Of a stretch of 64,000 nucleotides of DNA, positions 57,520-64,000 are shown one piece after another. Location: positions 1,860,001-1,924,000 of the forward strand of contig CAVOKY010000007.1 in assembly GCA_963696645.1 (NCBI GenBank), given 5' to 3'. A program made the position numbers and the translations under genes. This stretch comes from JAMXLO01 sp963696645 (GTDB lineage Bacteria > Pseudomonadota > Alphaproteobacteria > Acetobacterales > Acetobacteraceae). How positions within the stretch are numbered: position 1 is the stretch's first letter; the number at the start of each line of letters is the position of its first letter. The notes beneath the pieces are model-generated. The model was given only the letters and a program-made list of their open reading frames with translations, was not told the DNA's origin and did no database searches.

Positions 57520-58173
57520 ATGCAATCCCTCCCCAACCTTCCCTCCGCCATCGCCCTCGAGACCTACGCCAGCCTCTGTGCGAGCCTCCCGCCGCCGGTG
57601 ATCGACACTCCCGAGTCCCGCGCCGCCCGCGACGACGCAGCCATGCAGGCGGTCGCCGTCCTGCGCCCCGCCAATGCCTTCGAGGCCCGCCTCGCCGTCG
57701 ATGTCATCGCCGCCGACGCACACGCCAAGGACAGCCTCCGCCTCGCCGCCAAGTACCACGCCGACTTGTCCGCCATGGTGAAGTGCCGGGCCCAGTTCGC
57801 CCTCATGATGCGCCAGATGCACAGCGCGCTGCGCACCCTGCAACGCATGCAGGCGGCGCGACAGAACGCCGATGCGACCCAGGCCGCCACCGAAGAGCCG
57901 CGCACGCCGTCCCCCGCTCCAGCCACCACCCCTGCGATGAATGATGCCGCCCCACCGGACCAGGCCCCGCAACCCGACACGCTGACCGAGGCGGAAGACT
58001 ATGCCGTGCAATGCCCGCTGTTCGCCGCCCGCATCCGTGCCGCCGGCGGCCTCCCGGCGCGGCTCGACTTCACTCCCCCAAACCCCGCCATCGTCAAGAT
58101 TCTAATCAACGGCACGAGTCCCGTCCTGTGCGCGCTCGACCAGATAGCACGCGACATCGTGCAAGCGGCCTGA
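57520..58173 (+). CDS. Hypothetical protein, 217 aa
   Basis: From ATG 57520. A helical N-terminal half (SAIALETYASLCASLPPPVI, DAMQAVAVLRPANAFEARLA, MMRQMHSALRTLQRMQAARQ), a Pro/Ala-rich linker and a short C-terminal segment ending ALDQIARDIVQAA. The first half resembles small regulator-like proteins of unknown function seen in Acetobacteraceae. No catalytic motif or membrane segment. Function unknown. Confidence 0.65.
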   Translation: MQSLPNLPSAIALETYASLCASLPPPVIDTPESRAARDDAAMQAVAVLRPANAFEARLAVDVIAADAHAKDSLRLAAKYHADLSAMVKCRAQFALMMRQMHSALRTLQRMQAARQNADATQAATEEPRTPSPAPATTPAMNDAAPPDQAPQPDTLTEAEDYAVQCPLFAARIRAAGGLPARLDFTPPNPAIVKILINGTSPVLCALDQIARDIVQAA

Positions 58174-58267
58174 TGGGATCGTATCTCACGCAGCAACACC
58201 GTCCCATGCAGCGCCCAACGAGACGCCGCTGAGACAGCCAACTACTCCAGAAATCTCCGGACGGACA

Positions 58268-59368
58268 CTAACCGCGCAATCCGATCCGTGTCAGCCTCGG
58301 CAGAACTTCGGCGCAGAACAACGGCAGTTCATCGACGTAGTTCACCAATGACAGCGCGATGCCCTTCGCGCCAGCCATGGCAAGCTGCGCCAGTTCGCCC
58401 GCGACACAATCGGGATCGCCGACCACGGGAATGCCGCCCATGCCGTTCGCCTGGTGATAGCGGCGCTCTTCGAAGTCATCCGGAAACTTCTCGCGGGTCA
58501 CGCCGCGCATCGCCATGATGCGATCCACCGCGGCCCAGTCCGCATTGTCGATCGCCCAATGCCGATAATACTCTTCCGCCTCACGCTGCGTCGGTCGGCA
58601 GGTGACGACAGCAACAGTATACACATCGATCTCGCGTCCGTTGTCGCGCGCCAGTGCCTTCACGTTGCGCACATGCGCAGCGAACTCGTCCAGCTTGCCT
58701 TTCGGTGTCATGGAGAACAGCGCGTCGCAATTGCGGATCGCGAACGCCTGGCCATTCGGCGATGCGCCGGCATTCATCACGATCGGCCGCCCGCCACCGA
58801 ACGGCTTCGGCTTGGCACGAGTCTGCTTCAGCTTGATGTAGCTGCCGTCGAAGTCGAAGTCTTCCGCATCCGACCAGGCCAGCCTGATCGCATCCAGCCA
58901 TTCCTGCGCGTATTCATAGCGTGCGGCGTGTTCGCGCATGGTCACGCCGAACATCTCGAATTCGTCCTCGTTCCAGCCGCACACGACATTCAGCCCGAAC
59001 CGACCCTCGCCAATGTGATCCGCCGTGACGAACTGCTTCGCCGCGATGACGGGATGGATCAGCGGCGCGTGCACCGTGCCGAATACCGTCAGCCGCCGCG
59101 TCGCACCGAGCAGTCCGGCAGCCCAGGTGACGGTTTCCAGCGTCTCGCCCTGATAGTCGGTGTCGCCGCCATAACCTTTCCAGCGACCGACCGGCAGCAT
59201 GAATTCGATCCCGGCATCGTCGGCCATGCGCGCCAGGCGCAGACAATCGGGCCAGTTGCCGCTCCAGCGCTCGGGCACCATGGTGACGGCGCGCCCAGAC
59301 GAACAGTTGGCGCCGAACAGACCGAGCTTCAGCCTGTTCCGGCTGTACAGCGCCAGGCGGTCCTGCAT
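58268..59368 (-). CDS. LLM-class flavin-dependent monooxygenase (RutA/DszA-like)
   Basis: 366 aa from ATG 59368, two nt after the stop of the other LLM gene, so co-translated. Luciferase-like TIM barrel: FMLPVGRWKGYGGDTDYQGE, VTWAAGLLGATRRLTVFGTV, FVTADHIGEGRFGLNVVCGW and DFDGSYIKLKQTRAKPKPFG. The N-terminal layout is like RutA/DszA enzymes that use reduced flavin to open pyrimidine or sulfur heterocycles. No Rut or Dsz partner genes are present, so the substrate is open. Confidence 0.88.
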   Translation of the reverse strand: MQDRLALYSRNRLKLGLFGANCSSGRAVTMVPERWSGNWPDCLRLARMADDAGIEFMLPVGRWKGYGGDTDYQGETLETVTWAAGLLGATRRLTVFGTVHAPLIHPVIAAKQFVTADHIGEGRFGLNVVCGWNEDEFEMFGVTMREHAARYEYAQEWLDAIRLAWSDAEDFDFDGSYIKLKQTRAKPKPFGGGRPIVMNAGASPNGQAFAIRNCDALFSMTPKGKLDEFAAHVRNVKALARDNGREIDVYTVAVVTCRPTQREAEEYYRHWAIDNADWAAVDRIMAMRGVTREKFPDDFEERRYHQANGMGGIPVVGDPDCVAGELAQLAMAGAKGIALSLVNYVDELPLFCAEVLPRLTRIGLRG

Positions 59369-59370
59369 GC

Positions 59371-60420
59371 TCACCGGAATTCTGGCGCCACCTGTGCCAT
59401 GAACCGCGCCATCTCGTCCTTTACCTGACCGTGCGGCTTCAGGCCGACGTTGAAGTACAGGATGACTTCGTCGAAGCCCGCGTCCGATACCTTGTGCAGC
59501 ACATCGGTCATGTGCGCCGGCGAGCCGATGAGCACCGAATTCTCCGTCAGGTCCTGCGGTCGCACGTTCCGCAGGCGATCCACCATGGCGATGAAGTAAC
59601 GATAACTCGGCGGCGCAGTCAGCGGGTCGCCGGGGAAGGCATGAATCACGCATTCCTGGTAGTAACGGATCTGTCGCGCCCGCGCCGCCTGTTCCTGTGC
59701 ATCGTCGTCAGCGAAATGCACGAAGTAGCTGCACATCAGGCCACCCGGTTGCTTGCCATGCTTCGCGCACGTCTCGTGGTAGAGGTCGCGCACCTGTGCC
59801 AGACCGCCAAATGTCATTGCCGCGGCGAACGGCGCAACGATCAGACCGCATCCCAGCCGTGCCGCCAGTTCGATCGATGGCCGGGAGAATGACGCGACGT
59901 AGGCCGGGATCGGCCGCTGCACCGGCCGCGGCGTGATCGCGACGTGTTCGAATGCGTAGTGCTGCCCGCTATGCGAGATCGGCCCGTCCTCCGACCACAA
60001 TCGCCGGACAACCTCCATCCCCTCCTCGAAGATCGACTGGTTGTCGTCGAACGACACGCCGAGCGGGGCGTATTCGCGCCGGTCATAGCCGCGGCCGGCG
60101 GCGAAATCCACGCGACCGCCGCTCAGCAGATCGAGGCTCGCCCATTGTTCGGCGACGCGGATCGGATGGTGCAGCGGCAGTACCGTCACCGCCGGCGCCA
60201 GACGGATGCGCTCGGTGCGAGCGGCAATGTACGCCAGCGCCAGATCCGGGCAGGACAACACACCCAGCGTGCTGAAATGATGCTCGCCGATCCAGGCCGA
60301 GTGCATCCCCACCTGTTCGGCGTACAGCGCCTCGTCGATGATATCCGCCACGAGCTGATTCGGCGCGCGCGGATTGTCGGCGTAGTTATTGTCGCTCAGC
60401 GTGAAATAACCGAATTCCAT
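59371..60420 (-). CDS. LLM-class flavin-dependent oxidoreductase
   Basis: 349 aa, bacterial-luciferase-like: EFGYFTLSDNNYADNPRAPN, SAWIGEHHFSTLGVLSCPD, LAPAVTVLPLHHPIRVAEQW, DLLSGGRVDFAAGRGYDRRE and VLIGSPAHMTDVLHKVSDAG. First gene of a two-gene operon with the RutA/DszA-like enzyme, suggesting two flavin-dependent oxygenations of one substrate, or shared reduced flavin. Confidence 0.88.
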   Translation of the reverse strand: MEFGYFTLSDNNYADNPRAPNQLVADIIDEALYAEQVGMHSAWIGEHHFSTLGVLSCPDLALAYIAARTERIRLAPAVTVLPLHHPIRVAEQWASLDLLSGGRVDFAAGRGYDRREYAPLGVSFDDNQSIFEEGMEVVRRLWSEDGPISHSGQHYAFEHVAITPRPVQRPIPAYVASFSRPSIELAARLGCGLIVAPFAAAMTFGGLAQVRDLYHETCAKHGKQPGGLMCSYFVHFADDDAQEQAARARQIRYYQECVIHAFPGDPLTAPPSYRYFIAMVDRLRNVRPQDLTENSVLIGSPAHMTDVLHKVSDAGFDEVILYFNVGLKPHGQVKDEMARFMAQVAPEFR

Positions 60421-60591
60421 GGCGAACCCCTCAGGCCGTCGTACCGGCAGCCGATCGACGATAGGGCGAGTCCAGCCCGCAATGGAAGCGGCAACCCATC
60501 ACGGCGGCGATCGCGCCGGAGCGATCGCACCTGTCCATAGCCTGTTCGGCGATAGCAGTTTCGCCGGATAGCCGGCGACGGCTTCTGTCCG

Positions 60592-60774
60592 CTATGCCGC
60601 CTTCGCCATTCCGCGCAGCACATGCAGCACATAGTGCAGGATGCCGCCGTGGCGGTAGTACGCCACCTCGTCGATGGTATCAATGCGCATCGTCGCACCG
60701 TAAATCGGCATCACGTCGCTGAACGGCACATACTTCGTCATGCCGCCTTCGACATTCTCCAGCATCTCGTTGCG
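60592..60774 (-). pseudogene. Remnant of a second aconitase gene (internal piece joined to 3' end)
   Basis: Sixty codons plus stop, all in one frame: RNEMLENVEGGMTKYVPFSD, VMPIYGATMR, then directly IDTIDEVAYYRHGGILHY and RGMAKAA. Compared with acnA at 61710-62217, about 110 codons are missing between the two pieces and three codons (VLH/HVL) are added near the end. The junction falls on a GCGCATCG-type microhomology. There is no start codon context, so it is not a working gene. Confidence 0.85.
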
Positions 60775-60853
60775 GGACCTCCCCTTCCCTCGGAGCTAGG
60801 TATGAGGACGAGCTGCAGGAGCTTCCGACGAATCGGTCGAATTACGACGATTT

Positions 60854-61411
60854 CTAGCGCGTTGATTTTTGTTGCTGGATGACCTCCGTGACAACGGACT
60901 TGATCGTATCCCGGCTCGTTACGCCAAGCCCAAACCAAGCCTGACCGTAAGCCATTATGGCGATGATTACAGCAACAGCGGCAATGGCGGTCCCAACGAT
61001 GGTCATCTTAGTGCCGCCTGTGGCGCGCTCCAAGCCGTCAAGTCGAGTGCTAACGACTCCGAGTTTTCCATCGAGCGTTGCAAACCCCGTCCGCAATTCG
61101 CCAAGAATCTGAGCCAATTTCGTATCCCCGCGTGCTTCCACGGCCTCCAATTGGTAAGCTATCTCATCTTTCGTGGGTGGATTGGCCATCTCATCAGCCA
61201 TGTTGGGTTCGTCTGCTACGAGTTCATCTTTTATTTTGTTAGACTGCCGTTGAAACCTGATCACATTGTCTAGCTCGACGGCATCTCCCGGCAACTGTGG
61301 AGGTCTCTCAGCTTCGGAGTCCTCCTTCGGCGTGTGATGAAGGGGTTCCTCCGCAAGTTCGTCATCTTTATCTCCCGGAGATAACAATCTATGACTCGCC
61401 TGCCAAGTCAT
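60854..61411 (-). CDS. Hypothetical membrane-anchored coiled-coil protein
   Basis: 185 aa. Residues 1-75 are charged and disordered-looking. A coiled-coil-type stretch follows (YQLEAVEARGDTKLAQILGE to LDGLERA, ~86-130). One transmembrane helix TIVGTAIAAVAVIIAIMAYG lies at ~137-156, and a short tail ends VTEVIQQQKSTR. An internal ATG (MANPPTKDEIAYQ, residue 76) could be the true start. Lower GC than the surroundings. It overlaps the next gene by 23 nt. No family recognised; the shape recalls phage- or plasmid-type small membrane proteins. Confidence 0.6.
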   Translation of the reverse strand: MTWQASHRLLSPGDKDDELAEEPLHHTPKEDSEAERPPQLPGDAVELDNVIRFQRQSNKIKDELVADEPNMADEMANPPTKDEIAYQLEAVEARGDTKLAQILGELRTGFATLDGKLGVVSTRLDGLERATGGTKMTIVGTAIAAVAVIIAIMAYGQAWFGLGVTSRDTIKSVVTEVIQQQKSTR

Positions 61412-61688
61412 GATCTTTCTTTTTCGCGGCAGCGTCCTTCTTTTGCCGATCCAAAACTCGGACTAAAATTCGCTCAGCAAATTCTTTCGCGTCCTCAAGT
61501 TCCATCACAAATGCTGCACGATAGTGAGGATCATCTGCAATCCACTCGCCCAAGACTATCCGAATATGCCCTCTCCACGTCAGCATAGCCCAAGTGTCTA
61601 TGTACATTGCTGGAATCGCAGCACGAGCTTCGCGTCTCGCATCGAGCGCGGCTTCTTCTTCGGATGATCCGTGCCGATCGTCGCTCAT
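61389..61688 (-). CDS. Small hypothetical protein of the acnA-flanking islet
   Basis: 99 aa: an acidic start (MSDDRHGSSEEEAALDARRE), a central WAMLTWRGHIRIVLGEWIAD segment, and FVMELEDAKEFAERILVRVL then a Lys-rich tail. Soluble, no known motif. Its end overlaps the start of the membrane protein gene, making a two-gene operon with unusual composition, placed between intact acnA (stop 61710) and the acnA remnant. Confidence 0.6.
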   Translation of the reverse strand: MSDDRHGSSEEEAALDARREARAAIPAMYIDTWAMLTWRGHIRIVLGEWIADDPHYRAAFVMELEDAKEFAERILVRVLDRQKKDAAAKKKDHDLAGES

Positions 61689-61709
61689 GAATTGGTGTCC
61701 CTTCCAATC

Positions 61710-64000
<2,291 letters not shown>

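Noticed and set aside
60592..60774. A 60-codon in-frame stretch as a possible functional small protein
   Set aside because: It lacks a start codon and ribosome-binding site and is plainly two pieces of aconitase joined at a deletion.

Overview
The window is about 64 kb of high-GC DNA with the gene content of an alphaproteobacterium, most likely Rhodospirillales/Acetobacteraceae. The lineage is inferred from class II DAHP synthase, SthA, MaeB, GlnD, an ELM1-family protein, hflK-hflC-degP and a DUF374-waaA-lpxK block; no rRNA or tRNA gene was seen to confirm it. Both ends cut a gene: a SPINDLY/OGT-like glycosyltransferase on the left and aconitase (acnA) on the right.

Layout. 1-4.4 kb: the glycosyltransferase end, then a sugar-type ABC importer operon (binding protein, two permeases, a small acidic protein) with no ATPase. 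4.4-8.5 kb: nicotinate phosphoribosyltransferase, class II DAHP synthase with a near-consensus promoter, and a frameshifted methyltransferase. 8.5-13.8 kb: a 631-aa unknown, an ELM1-family protein and malic enzyme. 13.9-18 kb: an orphan protein, a DUF4331 protein and an MFS transporter. 18-26 kb: mutS (frameshifted), glnD, a small protein, an isoprenylcysteine-methyltransferase-like membrane protein, sthA. 26-31.6 kb: a TonB receptor / YfiR-like / GGDEF-EAL module, closed by a degraded second copy of the sthA 3' end. 31.7-36.3 kb: lipid A/Kdo genes (DUF374, waaA, lpxK), a HAD hydrolase and serB. 36.3-41.4 kb: degP, hflC, hflK and mrp, with many frameshifts. 41.5-45.8 kb: an AT-richer stretch with a lipoprotein, a broken PEP-CTERM protein and an FN3-repeat protein. 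45.8-60.4 kb: accessory metabolism (two binding proteins, OsmC, ThuA, MFS, HD, methyltransferase, GMC, SDR, amidohydrolase, two LLM flavin enzymes). 60.6-64 kb: a two-gene islet between acnA and a remnant of a second acnA 3' end.

Two themes stand out. First, at both sthA and acnA the intact gene is followed by extra genes and then by a same-orientation, diverged fragment of its own 3' end, which looks like scars of insertion or of a lost second copy. Second, about 21 frameshifts interrupt otherwise well-conserved genes, about 15 of them within 36.5-40.3 kb (degP, hflC, hflK, mrp). Catalytic residues survive across the frames, and most breaks are restored by changing one base, so residual sequencing or assembly indels are the simplest explanation. 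The disrupted mutS makes a mutator background a less likely alternative.
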